In this document: piece after piece, positions 20,310 to 28,375 of the stretch | How the letters are laid out: each line of letters starts with the position of its first letter | Numbering within the stretch: position 1 is the first letter of the stretch | Source: Acinetobacter lwoffii | Lineage (GTDB): Bacteria > Pseudomonadota > Gammaproteobacteria > Pseudomonadales > Moraxellaceae | Direction of reading: 5' to 3' | Assembly (NCBI RefSeq): GCF_015602705.1 | Contig: NZ_CP059081.1 | Span: 1,993,702-2,057,701 of the forward strand | DNA length: 64,000 nucleotides | Position numbers and translations under genes: made by a program | Notes under the pieces: generated by a model | What the model saw: the letters and a program-made list of their open reading frames with translations, nothing else | Database searches by the model: none | Told to the model about the DNA's origin: nothing

Positions 20310-20953
20310 CAAATGAAACGCTCCCAATCATTGGTCAACGTTTTCGTGGATTCTTACCTGTAGTTGTCGATGTCGAGACTGCAGGTTTTAATGCGCAGAC
20401 TGATGCATTGCTGGAAATTGCGGCCATTCCGATTGTTTATAATGAGGAGGGTCAATTTGTGCCGGGTCAAGCTTACCATGCACATATCAATCCTTTCGAA
20501 GGGGCAAACCTCGACCGACGTTCGCTGGAGTTTATTGGGATCGATCCTTCTAATCCAATGCGAATCGCCATGGCCGAAGATGAGAAAACTGCACTCAAGC
20601 GCATTTTTAAATCGGTGAATGAAGTGCGTCGCCAGCAAAATTGTACCCATGCAGTTTTAGTCGGACACAATGCACATTTCGATTTAGGTTTTCTTCAGGC
20701 CGCGATTGCCCGTACCGGGACCAAAAACCAGAACCCGTTTCATAGTTTTTCTGTCTTCGATACAGTGACTTTAAGTGCGGTGATGTTTGGTCAGACTGTA
20801 CTGGCGAAGTCCTGTATCCAAGCTGGAATCGAGTTTGATGGTAAAGAAGCCCATTCTGCATTATATGATACGCAGAAGACCGCTGAACTGTTTTGCTATA
20901 TTTTAAACAAACTCGCACCTCACCTGCTTGACACTCTGGTGGCGGATCAATAA
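20306..20953 (+). CDS. rnt: Ribonuclease T
   Basis: A 3'-5' exonuclease of the DEDDh type that trims tRNA and other stable RNA 3' ends. Motifs: VVDVETAGF (Exo I), [12 protein letters not shown] (Exo II), and [14 protein letters not shown] (Exo III). I choose GTG 20306: it overlaps the pyrC stop as GTGA and has GGAGA five bases upstream. The ATG at 20294 would put that ribosome site inside the gene. The product is 215 residues, as usual. The end of the gene carries the promoter of the tRNA-Glu gene that follows, so an RNA-maturing enzyme and a tRNA sit side by side. Confidence 0.93.
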   Translation: MTNETLPIIGQRFRGFLPVVVDVETAGFNAQTDALLEIAAIPIVYNEEGQFVPGQAYHAHINPFEGANLDRRSLEFIGIDPSNPMRIAMAEDEKTALKRIFKSVNEVRRQQNCTHAVLVGHNAHFDLGFLQAAIARTGTKNQNPFHSFSVFDTVTLSAVMFGQTVLAKSCIQAGIEFDGKEAHSALYDTQKTAELFCYILNKLAPHLLDTLVADQ

Positions 20954-20956
20954 GAT
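20928..20956 (+). promoter_or_regulatory. tRNA-Glu promoter inside the rnt 3' end
   Basis: TTGACA (-35) and TAAGAT (-10) with a 17-base spacer. The -35 lies within the last codons of rnt. The expected start is some 10 bases before the tRNA. Confidence 0.7.
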
Positions 20957-20973
20957 ACCGCCATCTTCTAAAC

Positions 20974-21049
20974 GTCCCTATCGTCTAGAGGCCTAGGACA
21001 TCGCCCTTTCACGGCGGTAACCGGGGTTCGAATCCCCGTAGGGACGCCA
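20974..21049 (+). tRNA. tRNA-Glu(UUC), copy 1
   Basis: A 76-base tRNA with encoded CCA. The acceptor stem GTCCCTA / TAGGGAC, loop CTTTCAC with anticodon UUC, and T-loop TTCGAAT are present. The sequence is identical to the four other copies in this window. Confidence 0.98.
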
Positions 21050-21125
21050 TCTATTTTTTCTCTTCTTTATATTTCTTTGATCAGCATCTTAAGCTGCTCA
21101 AGTCCTACACTTTTATCAATTAATT

Positions 21126-21145
21126 AATGAAAATAATTCTCATTA
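21126..21145. promoter_or_regulatory. Fur-box-like site 1
   Basis: AATGAAAATAATTCTCATTA resembles the 19-bp Fur consensus GATAATGATAATCATTATC (inverted AATGA / TCATT ends). It lies about 70 bases before the TonB receptor start. Confidence 0.55.
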
Positions 21146-21168
21146 CTATTGATTACCTACTCTAAGTT

Positions 21169-21190
21169 AATGATAATCACTTTCATTATC
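21169..21190. promoter_or_regulatory. Fur-box-like site 2
   Basis: This stretch contains AATGATAATCACTTTCATTATC split as AATGATAATC and TTTCATTATC, a close match to the Fur consensus. It is 23 bases before the receptor start and overlaps the likely core promoter, so iron repression is expected. Confidence 0.65.
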
Positions 21191-21212
21191 TTTCGCAGAT
21201 TTAACCCTTCTC

Positions 21213-23738
21213 ATGCGTTTTGCTTATTCCCCACTTTCTATTGCGGTTCTAACAGCTTTATCAACATCTAGTTTTGCAGAAGAATCAAATTATCAAGAAT
21301 CCATCCTCAAGGAAGCTACGGTTAAGTTCAGCACGATTATTATCGAAGCTCAGCAAGTAAATGAAGTGGGAAAAACAGTTTATTCAAAAGAAGATTTAGA
21401 AAGTACGCCAAATAGCTCAAAGAACATTACCGATTTTTTAAAAGTGAATCCGAATGTGCAGTTTAGTCAGTCACAACTTGCAGCAGGTTCTCAAGGTGAA
21501 ATTAAACCTGCCGAAATCTCAATTAATGGTGCACAAACCTTCCAAAACAATTTCATTGTGAATGGTGTTTCCAACAACCTACTTATTAATCCAGCAAATT
21601 CAAACACAAATACGTTTCAAGATATTGGGACTGGCGCACAAGCTATGGCAGTGAACACTGACCTACTTTGTGAGCTTGAAGTATTAGATAGCAATGTGTC
21701 TGCCGCTTATGGTCAATTCACAGGTGGTGTTATAAATGCTAAAATATGCGCACCGCAAACAGAGATAGGTAAAATTCACGGTTCTATCACTTACGATTAC
21801 ACTGAAAGTGATTGGGCTCGCTACAACTCAATTTCACCTTTAGAAGAAAGTAAATTTGAAGAACCTACAGATGACTACCAAAAGGAATATACCAAACAAG
21901 GTGTAAGCACCAATATTTATGGGAAGCTCTCGAATGATTGGGGCTTTAATGCTTATGCTTCTCAAAGAGAGTCTATCATCCCAGTCAAAAGTGGCTTTGA
22001 AACACCTAAAACAATTGATCAAGAACGACATATCTCAAATCTTGGTGCAACATTATTTTATACACCAAACGCCTCAACCAAAGCGAAGTTTGGTTTGGAT
22101 TATGGATTGCTGGACAGTTTGAGCTATGTGGACAGCAATCGTGATTCGGGAAGTACCACTGAAACCGAAACACTTACATTATTCTCTGAACTCGAACACC
22201 AATTCAATCTAGGTACTCTCGTACATAAACTTAATTTCCAAAACTCGGCGACACAACGCATTGCAGATAATAACTACAGTATGCATTGGTACTACGCCGA
22301 AGGAAGTAAAGATTGGAATAATACCGATGTTGTTCGAGAAGGCGCCATCATGGGAGAAATCAAACAACTCCAAGACGTTCTCTCTTACGACCTACAAGCC
22401 AATATAGACCCATTTAAAGTTGGTCAATCCCAACACAACATGACTATAGGTACGGGTTATAGCCATGCTAATGTTGCGTGGAAACGAGTCGAGGATGTTT
22501 TACTCGCGACAAAGATCAACTTAAAAGAACTTGGCAAAGATACTACCTGCCTTCAAAGTGACCCATATTGTGATGAGAAACTAACTATAAATGGTTGGAA
22601 TGGACAATATATCGCTGGTGGGACTCTGTACAAAGCTGGTGATATCAAAGCTCAGCAAGATCGCCTAAATATATTTATTGAAGATAATATTCAGTGGAAT
22701 GATCAATTTTCAACACGCCTTGGTGTTCGTGCTGATTATGACTCTTTAAGTAGTAATATCAATATTGCCCCTCGTAGTCGTTTCTCTTACAAACCCTTTA
22801 GTAATGATCAATTGCATTTATCCGCTGGGTGGAATCGCTACTATGGTCAGCAAACGTTAGGTACAGAACTGAATGAAATTCAAAATGATTTGCTCTACAA
22901 ACTGTCACGTGAAAACCCATATGCACCTTGGGTAGAAACACAAACTACACTATCCAGCGGTACGCGTAGTTCAGCGCTCAATACCCCTTTCAGGGACGAG
23001 ACTGTTTTAGGCCTGAATACACAAATCCAGAATTGGGATCTAGGGCTAAAATGGGTCAATCGTAAATATCAGGATGAAATATCAAAAACTAAAGTTACTC
23101 CTTTAGAGGGTTCAAAATTCTTCTACGAATATAACAATGATGGAAGTGGCAAAGCTGACATCTACACCTTAATACTTAAAAATCGTCAACCGATCGCTCT
23201 GGGGGATAGCCAACATTTATTTGCCTTGGGATTTGACTACAGTGAAGTCTTCCGCACTTATGTAGATTACACTTCAGCCTATGATCAAGCCATTCAAGAT
23301 GAATGGGTCTCTTATGATGGTCAAATTATCCATTGGTCAGACCGCCCTGCCCCAAACTTTAACCAACCATGGACCGCACGAGTAAACTGGGATATTGCAT
23401 TCGATACACTGCCTGTACGTATTTCAAACTTCTTTAGCTATAAAGACAGTTACGATGATATGGTTGCAGTCTCCGATAAAAATGACAAAGTCGAATATGA
23501 AGGTGAACTGCTTGACACCTATTTAGCCTCTGAAATTAAACCCAAATTTACATGGGATATGCGCACCACCTATGACTGGGAAATTTCAAAAGATTTACAT
23601 GCAATTTTTGGTTTAACCATTAACAACGTAACCAACCGCGTGAATACCTATACAACAGGCTCGACCTCAAATGATAGACCACGTGTGATGACTGAAATCG
23701 GCCGCCAATTTATTGCGGATGTTACTTTTAAATTCTAG
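21213..23738 (+). CDS. TonB-dependent outer-membrane receptor, probably iron-regulated
   Basis: An 841-residue exported protein with signal peptide MRFAYSPLSIAVLTALSTSSFA. The N-terminal plug (about residues 50-180) shows LESTPNSSKNITDFLKVNP, ISINGAQTFQNNFIVNGV and SNVSAAYGQFTGGVINAKI. FSTIIIEAQ near residue 40 is a possible TonB box. The remainder has barrel-type alternating strands with many Tyr/Trp and ends DVTFKF with the terminal Phe. Two Fur-like sites in front suggest uptake of a ferric siderophore; the ligand cannot be read from the sequence. The gene is AT-richer in look than its neighbours and sits between two identical tRNA-Glu genes with no TonB, ABC or siderophore genes beside it, which suggests acquired DNA. 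Confidence 0.88.
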   Translation: MRFAYSPLSIAVLTALSTSSFAEESNYQESILKEATVKFSTIIIEAQQVNEVGKTVYSKEDLESTPNSSKNITDFLKVNPNVQFSQSQLAAGSQGEIKPAEISINGAQTFQNNFIVNGVSNNLLINPANSNTNTFQDIGTGAQAMAVNTDLLCELEVLDSNVSAAYGQFTGGVINAKICAPQTEIGKIHGSITYDYTESDWARYNSISPLEESKFEEPTDDYQKEYTKQGVSTNIYGKLSNDWGFNAYASQRESIIPVKSGFETPKTIDQERHISNLGATLFYTPNASTKAKFGLDYGLLDSLSYVDSNRDSGSTTETETLTLFSELEHQFNLGTLVHKLNFQNSATQRIADNNYSMHWYYAEGSKDWNNTDVVREGAIMGEIKQLQDVLSYDLQANIDPFKVGQSQHNMTIGTGYSHANVAWKRVEDVLLATKINLKELGKDTTCLQSDPYCDEKLTINGWNGQYIAGGTLYKAGDIKAQQDRLNIFIEDNIQWNDQFSTRLGVRADYDSLSSNINIAPRSRFSYKPFSNDQLHLSAGWNRYYGQQTLGTELNEIQNDLLYKLSRENPYAPWVETQTTLSSGTRSSALNTPFRDETVLGLNTQIQNWDLGLKWVNRKYQDEISKTKVTPLEGSKFFYEYNNDGSGKADIYTLILKNRQPIALGDSQHLFALGFDYSEVFRTYVDYTSAYDQAIQDEWVSYDGQIIHWSDRPAPNFNQPWTARVNWDIAFDTLPVRISNFFSYKDSYDDMVAVSDKNDKVEYEGELLDTYLASEIKPKFTWDMRTTYDWEISKDLHAIFGLTINNVTNRVNTYTTGSTSNDRPRVMTEIGRQFIADVTFKF

Positions 23739-23819
23739 AGCCTGAATAGGTACATGCTGCTGCTCTTTTTAATTTGCTTAGGCTATAATTAATGCGATTT
23801 CATATTGTGCCTTTGTGTC

Positions 23820-23978
23820 ATGTTAAAAAAGATCTTACTGGTTTTACTGATTTTAGCCCCATCCGCGCTATATCTCTATATCGTCAACCGTGATGACAAT
23901 AAAACTGCGGAGACTGAAACAGTGTCAACGCCAACTGAAAACTCTCAGCCTGAGCAATATCAAACTCCAGATCACTAA
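23820..23978 (+). CDS. 52-residue membrane-anchored peptide
   Basis: A short ORF: a hydrophobic N-terminal helix (MLKKILLVLLILAPSALYLY) followed by a hydrophilic Thr/Glu/Gln-rich tail ending PDH. It looks like a single-pass inner-membrane or secreted peptide. A TATAAT element lies about 30 bases upstream and a hairpin with a T-run overlaps the stop codon, so it forms a complete small transcription unit. No Shine-Dalgarno sequence is seen. I do not recognise the family. Confidence 0.5.
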   Translation: MLKKILLVLLILAPSALYLYIVNRDDNKTAETETVSTPTENSQPEQYQTPDH

Positions 23979-23995
23979 GTTTTAGTGATCTTTTC
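23970..23995 (+). terminator. Terminator overlapping the stop of the small ORF
   Basis: The stem GATCACTAA / TTAGTGATC includes the stop codon and is followed by TTTT. Confidence 0.7.
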
Positions 23996-24109
23996 AAATA
24001 TTTATTTTTTATAGTCCTGAAATCTGTTCAGAAAATAACATCTCAATAAAATAAAGTTTTTGTTTTGCCTAATGTTTAAACTGTTAAATGAATTTTAGCA
24101 AAAACCCTT

Positions 24110-24138
24110 TTGACAAATCCCGGCTTAATCCTTAATAT
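24110..24138 (+). promoter_or_regulatory. Promoter of tRNA-Glu copy 2
   Basis: TTGACA (-35) and TAATAT (-10) with a 17-base spacer, just before the tRNA gene. Confidence 0.75.
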
Positions 24139-24155
24139 ACGCATCACCTCGCAAC

Positions 24156-24231
24156 GTCCCTATCGTCTAGAGGCCTAGGACATCGCCCTTTCACGGCGGT
24201 AACCGGGGTTCGAATCCCCGTAGGGACGCCA
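24156..24231 (+). tRNA. tRNA-Glu(UUC), copy 2
   Basis: A 76-base gene identical to copy 1, including CCA. The flanking bases (AAC before, CATCTATT after) are also shared with copy 1, so the repeat is slightly longer than the tRNA. Confidence 0.98.
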
Positions 24232-24345
24232 TCTATTGATCCCATACGATCAGACCTTATTCGAAATTACCATTATTCGATTGCAGATTTGTAGTTTTTC
24301 ACTACAATAGCTCGCTTCATTCCTTTGAAGTATTTCTTATTTCCT

Positions 24346-25758
24346 ATGCACTCATCTCCGAATGATGCTACGCATCAGGGCAATTCTGCGCCTTTAAAAC
24401 GCGCTATGAGTACTCGACATCTGGTCATGATTTCGCTTGGTGGCGCAATCGGAACAGGCCTATTCTTAGGGTCGGGTGAAGTCATTGCACAAACGGGGCC
24501 TGTAGGTGCCATTCTCGCTTATCTCCTGGGCGGTATTATCGCGTACATGGTGATGCTATGTTTGGGCGAACTTGCCGTTCATATGCCAGAATCTGGTTCA
24601 TTTGGTGCTTATGCCAAACGTTATATTGGACCAGGCACAGGCTATACCATCACCTGGTTATACTGGCTGACATGGTCGGTCACTCTTGGAACTGAATTTA
24701 CTGCAGCGGCCTTGCTGATGCAGGAATGGTTCCCGGACATTTCTATGTGGTTATGGACCATTATCTTTGGTGTATTCGTATTTAGTCTAAATATGATTTC
24801 TACCCGCTGGTTTGCCGAATCCGAATTCTGGCTGGCACTGGTAAAAGTGGTCACGGTTGTTGCTTTTATTCTTTTAGGTCTATTGGCCATCTTTGGTGTT
24901 CTGGGCTATCAAGGCTATGAAGCTGCGCCTTTATTTACCAATCTGACTGCACAAGGCTGGTTCCCTGAAGGTCTATTCCCGATTTTTGCTACGATGCTGA
25001 TTGTGAACTTTGCCTTCTCTGGTACCGAGCTGATTGGTGTGGCTGCCGGTGAAACTGAAGATCCTGCGAAAAATGTTCCTAAAGCAATTAATACTGCGAT
25101 TTTCCGCTTATTAATTTTCTTTGTAGGTACCATTATCGTGGTAACAGCCTTACTTCCGCATCAGGAAGCAGGCTTAGCTGCTGAAGGCGTGAGTAGCAGT
25201 CCGTTCGTAACCGTCTTCCAGCACATTGGTATCCCATATGCTGAAGACATCATCCGCTTTGTAATTATCACTGCATTGTTGTCTGCCGCCAACTCGGGCT
25301 TATTTGCTGCTTCTCGTATGATGTGGTCATTGTCATACAGCAAACAGTTGCCTGCCGTATTCTCAAGACTGAATGCTCGCGGTGTACCGTATATTGCAGT
25401 CATGGTGACCATGCTGGGTGCATTGCCAGGTTTATTGTCTGAACAGTTTGCGCCAGAGACGATCTTTACCAACTTGCTGGGCGTTGCGGCGTTTACCATG
25501 GTGGTGGTCTGGATGAGTATCTGCTTAAGCCAGTTCAACTTCCGTCGTCAATGGTATAAACAAGGTCATACTGCCAAAGAACTGGGCTTTGCTGCACCAT
25601 TGTTCCCGATTGTGCCAATCCTGGGCTTTGTTTTCTGTTTTATTACCTGTATCAGTATGGTCTTTGATCCATCAATGCGCATCAGCTTCGTAGGCTGTCT
25701 GTTATTTATTGCAGCATGTTACGCAAGTTATTATGCCTTTTATCATAACAAGTCTTAA
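24346..25758 (+). CDS. Amino-acid permease of the AAT/APC family
   Basis: A 470-residue inner-membrane amino-acid:proton symporter with twelve predicted helices. Typical APC text is present: SLGGAIGTGLFLGSG in helix 1, GELAVHMPESGSFGAYA, LYWLTWSVTLGTEFTAAAL, and FSGTELIGVAAGETEDP. Together these match the gamma-proteobacterial LysP/AroP/GabP group; the substrate cannot be fixed from motifs. ATG 24346 is chosen over a TTG seven codons upstream because it gives the usual short hydrophilic N-terminus; neither has a good ribosome site. It is bounded by tRNA-Glu upstream and a UUCG-loop terminator downstream. Confidence 0.9.
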   Translation: MHSSPNDATHQGNSAPLKRAMSTRHLVMISLGGAIGTGLFLGSGEVIAQTGPVGAILAYLLGGIIAYMVMLCLGELAVHMPESGSFGAYAKRYIGPGTGYTITWLYWLTWSVTLGTEFTAAALLMQEWFPDISMWLWTIIFGVFVFSLNMISTRWFAESEFWLALVKVVTVVAFILLGLLAIFGVLGYQGYEAAPLFTNLTAQGWFPEGLFPIFATMLIVNFAFSGTELIGVAAGETEDPAKNVPKAINTAIFRLLIFFVGTIIVVTALLPHQEAGLAAEGVSSSPFVTVFQHIGIPYAEDIIRFVIITALLSAANSGLFAASRMMWSLSYSKQLPAVFSRLNARGVPYIAVMVTMLGALPGLLSEQFAPETIFTNLLGVAAFTMVVVWMSICLSQFNFRRQWYKQGHTAKELGFAAPLFPIVPILGFVFCFITCISMVFDPSMRISFVGCLLFIAACYASYYAFYHNKS

Positions 25759-25768
25759 TCATCAGTTT

Positions 25769-25799
25769 TAAAAGAGCGGCTTCGGCCGCTCTTTTTTTA
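25769..25799 (+). terminator. Terminator after the permease gene
   Basis: The stem AAAAGAGCGGC / GCCGCTCTTTT closed by a TTCG tetraloop is followed by a T-run. Confidence 0.93.
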
Positions 25800-25844
25800 T
25801 CTATACTATACTGATTGTATATTGTGCAACCTAATGGTGCGTCG

Positions 25845-26482
25845 ATGAAAATTGTGTTTATTCACGGCATGAACAAGCAACAGTATACGGCTACTTCATT
25901 ACGTCAACATTGGCTGCATCTCCTCAAAAGAGGCCTCCGGAAAAACCCACAACAGCAAGCCCGTTTTACTTATTTAAAGCGGCATATCCGTATCCCTTTT
26001 TATGGTGATTTACTTTCTCGGCATCATTTTTATAATGTCTTGAATGCCAGCACCCTGATGCCGCAACAGTGGCCGCATTTCCCTTTTTTACATCCCGCAC
26101 AGCTACAACCGGCACCGCCACTAGACCAGTGCACCTATCAAATTTGTGACGTCCCGCAGTTAAATCTTGATGATGCCCTGAATTTCAATCAGAAACTGAA
26201 GTTCATCACAGCATTAAGCAAAGATATTGCCTTGCGGGATTTTGCGGTACTCATCAATTATTTTCCCAGCTTACATGCCAGCTTTTTGCATAAGTTTTGC
26301 TGGAAACTTATCTTTATTTGGCCAATCCGGATTTTATGCAGGAAGTTCACCGCCGCATTCATGATCAACTCTATAGCAGCAGGCCACAGATTCTGGTGGC
26401 ACATTCGCTTGGCAGCGTGATTGCCTATAATTATTTGATTCAGCATCCGGACGTCATTAAAGCGCTCCTGGAATTACTATAA
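25845..26482 (+). pseudogene. Decayed alpha/beta hydrolase, upstream copy of a tandem pair
   Basis: It is clearly the same gene as its intact downstream neighbour (starting MKIVFIHGMNKQQ). Two lesions are visible against that copy. A one-base deletion near 26298-26302 moves the rest (ETYLYLANPDF..., AHSLGSVIAYNYLIQHP) into another frame. A 255-base in-frame deletion joins two CATCC repeats, removing 85 codons and leaving only the last residues (VIKALLELL). The nucleophile Ser segment survives, but the later catalytic residues are lost. The ribosome site before ATG 25845 is also weaker than in the intact copy. Confidence 0.85.
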
Positions 26483-26727
26483 GACTCACACCAAACTCTA
26501 AATTCAACTTTTACCGTTCCATTCATATTCTTTTTCTATTCAATAAAATCTTTCATCCAGACCTACCAATTTACTGCTTTTTCTGCCTTTTTTATAAATA
26601 TACAGATGTCTGTTAATGATTGTTTTATCAAAGATAATTTACACATTAACGCCACAAAAAGAGCAGCTTGGCTTGCCGCAATTTTCTCTATACTGTGAAT
26701 ATATAGATCGACCTCCGTGAGGTATCG

Positions 26728-27639
26728 ATGAAAGTTATTTTTATTCATGGAATGAACCAGCAACATCATAGTGCTGCATCGATTCGCCAGCGCTGGCTGC
26801 ATATACTTCAAAAAGGCATTCGCAAACACCGTCATGATGCCAGATTCAGTTATTTACGACGTCACATTCACATTCCATTTTATGGGGACTTGCTTTCACA
26901 CTATAACGTTCGCAACATCCTAAATGCTGGCACCTTGATGCCACAGCAATGGCCCAGCTTTCGTTTCCGTCAACCTGTCCACCCTCAGCTTCCTGCACCA
27001 GTTCCACGTCCTGGCTGGCGCAAGCCAGTGATTTCCGATCTTCCCCAGCTTAACCTGAATGACCAGATGGATTTCAAACAGAAATTCAAATTTATTACCA
27101 CGCTAAGCAAAAATGTTGCACTGCGAGACTTTGTATTATTGCTTAATTATTTTCCCAGTCTGCATCGGAGCCTGCTTCAGAAATTTCTGATTGAAACCTA
27201 TCTGTATCTCGACAATCCTGCTTTCATGAAAGAAGTTCATGAGCGGATTGCCCGGCAATTGAATGGTCGCAAACCTTGTATTGTAATTGCTCATTCTCTG
27301 GGCAGTGTGATTGCCTATAATTATCTTATTCAGCATCCTGAACTGAATGTACAGCGTTTTATTACTTTAGGATCGCCATTAGCCTTCCAGGTGATCCAGT
27401 CACATTTACCGCAACCGATTGTACGACCTGCTGCAATTACAGGCGACTGGATAAATTTTTATTCAACTGATGATTTTCTTACCGCCTTTCCTCTTACACA
27501 ACCGCCATTTCAGTTTCAACCCGCAATTATTAACCACGGCATTCGTACCCATATTCACCGCCCGCATGATATTACCGGCTATTTACTCCATCCGCAGGTG
27601 GTAGAAGTAATTCTGGAATTGCTTAAAAATCCAGCTTAA
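26728..27639 (+). CDS. Alpha/beta hydrolase (lipase/esterase-like), intact copy
   Basis: A 303-residue predicted cytoplasmic hydrolase. FIHGM near the N-terminus forms the oxyanion strand. IAHSLGSVIAYNYL gives the nucleophile elbow with Ser in a G/A-x-S-x-G setting. FYSTDDFLTAFP and HGIRTHIHRPHDITGYL contain candidate Asp and His of the triad. Residues 40-150 form a large insert or lid rich in basic and aromatic residues. GAGGT five bases before the ATG is a good ribosome site. It resembles PGAP1/DUF676-type lipases rather than a named enzyme; the substrate is unknown. Upstream is its broken paralogue; downstream is the tRNA-Glu triplet. Confidence 0.75.
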   Translation: MKVIFIHGMNQQHHSAASIRQRWLHILQKGIRKHRHDARFSYLRRHIHIPFYGDLLSHYNVRNILNAGTLMPQQWPSFRFRQPVHPQLPAPVPRPGWRKPVISDLPQLNLNDQMDFKQKFKFITTLSKNVALRDFVLLLNYFPSLHRSLLQKFLIETYLYLDNPAFMKEVHERIARQLNGRKPCIVIAHSLGSVIAYNYLIQHPELNVQRFITLGSPLAFQVIQSHLPQPIVRPAAITGDWINFYSTDDFLTAFPLTQPPFQFQPAIINHGIRTHIHRPHDITGYLLHPQVVEVILELLKNPA

Positions 27640-27724
27640 ACCATGTAATTTTCCAGTATTTTCTCTAGATTGTTTTAAATTTATGCACTCAACCCAGAAA
27701 ATCATTTTTTTTATGGAAATGCGT

Positions 27725-27753
27725 TTGACACCCCCCTGTTTTCACCCTATTAT
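27725..27753 (+). promoter_or_regulatory. Promoter of the tRNA-Glu triplet
   Basis: TTGACA (-35) and TATTAT (-10) with a 17-base spacer. A GC-rich discriminator (ACGCCCACC) follows, as in stable RNA promoters under stringent control. Confidence 0.85.
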
Positions 27754-27770
27754 ACGCCCACCTCTGAAAC

Positions 27771-27846
27771 GTCCCTATCGTCTAGAGGCCTAGGACATCG
27801 CCCTTTCACGGCGGTAACCGGGGTTCGAATCCCCGTAGGGACGCCA
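27771..27846 (+). tRNA. tRNA-Glu(UUC), copy 3
   Basis: A 76-base gene identical to the other copies; first of a three-gene transcript. Confidence 0.98.
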
Positions 27847-27870
27847 ATTTTCAGAAGTACATTTTATTAA

Positions 27871-27946
27871 GTCCCTATCGTCTAGAGGCCTAGGACATCG
27901 CCCTTTCACGGCGGTAACCGGGGTTCGAATCCCCGTAGGGACGCCA
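27871..27946 (+). tRNA. tRNA-Glu(UUC), copy 4
   Basis: A 76-base gene identical to the other copies, with a 24-base spacer from copy 3. There is no promoter of its own. Confidence 0.98.
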
Positions 27947-27992
27947 TTACTTCCAGCTAAAAGTAAGGGTTTTAAAATTTATCTTCTGTACT

Positions 27993-28068
27993 GTCCCTAT
28001 CGTCTAGAGGCCTAGGACATCGCCCTTTCACGGCGGTAACCGGGGTTCGAATCCCCGTAGGGACGCCA
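27993..28068 (+). tRNA. tRNA-Glu(UUC), copy 5
   Basis: A 76-base gene identical to the other copies; last of the triplet, 46 bases after copy 4. Confidence 0.98.
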
Positions 28069-28092
28069 TATTCGAGATGGCAACATCTCAAC

Positions 28093-28127
28093 AAAAAGCC
28101 CGAGCATTGCGACTCGGGCTTTTTTTA
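28093..28127 (+). terminator. Terminator of the tRNA-Glu triplet
   Basis: The stem AAAAAGCCCGAG / CTCGGGCTTTTT with an 8-base loop and a long T-run. Confidence 0.93.
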
Positions 28128-28375
28128 TCTTGCAAATTTTATTTCTCGAATCTTTAAACCCAGTTTTTATCATTTGTTCAAATTACTCCCTCACTCTTTC
28201 GGCTGCCATCCCATTCTTAATTTTACAATTTGTATTGTTTTAACATTTCTATTCATAGAAATATCCGTTCATTTTCACTTAAAGCAATACACCAATAAAT
28301 TAGAACAAAAATTCAACACCCTGCTTTTAGAGGGCACGTTAAGGTAAATCAAGAGAAATCTGCAAGGATCAGATT
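28128..28375. other. Intergenic region before the haem-oxygenase-like gene
   Basis: About 250 AT-rich bases. AAGG stands about 12 bases before an ATG-proximal stretch, and the gene start is preceded by GGATCAG. No further RNA gene or ORF is seen. It is presumably the promoter region of the downstream gene. Confidence 0.35.

Noticed and set aside
20974..28068. Integrative element using tRNA-Glu as attachment site
   Set aside because: No integrase, excisionase or phage genes are present, and the repeats are whole working tRNA genes rather than tRNA ends.
27771..28068. CRISPR-like array of regular repeats
   Set aside because: The repeats are complete tRNA-Glu genes with unequal spacers of 24 and 46 bases; no cas genes occur.
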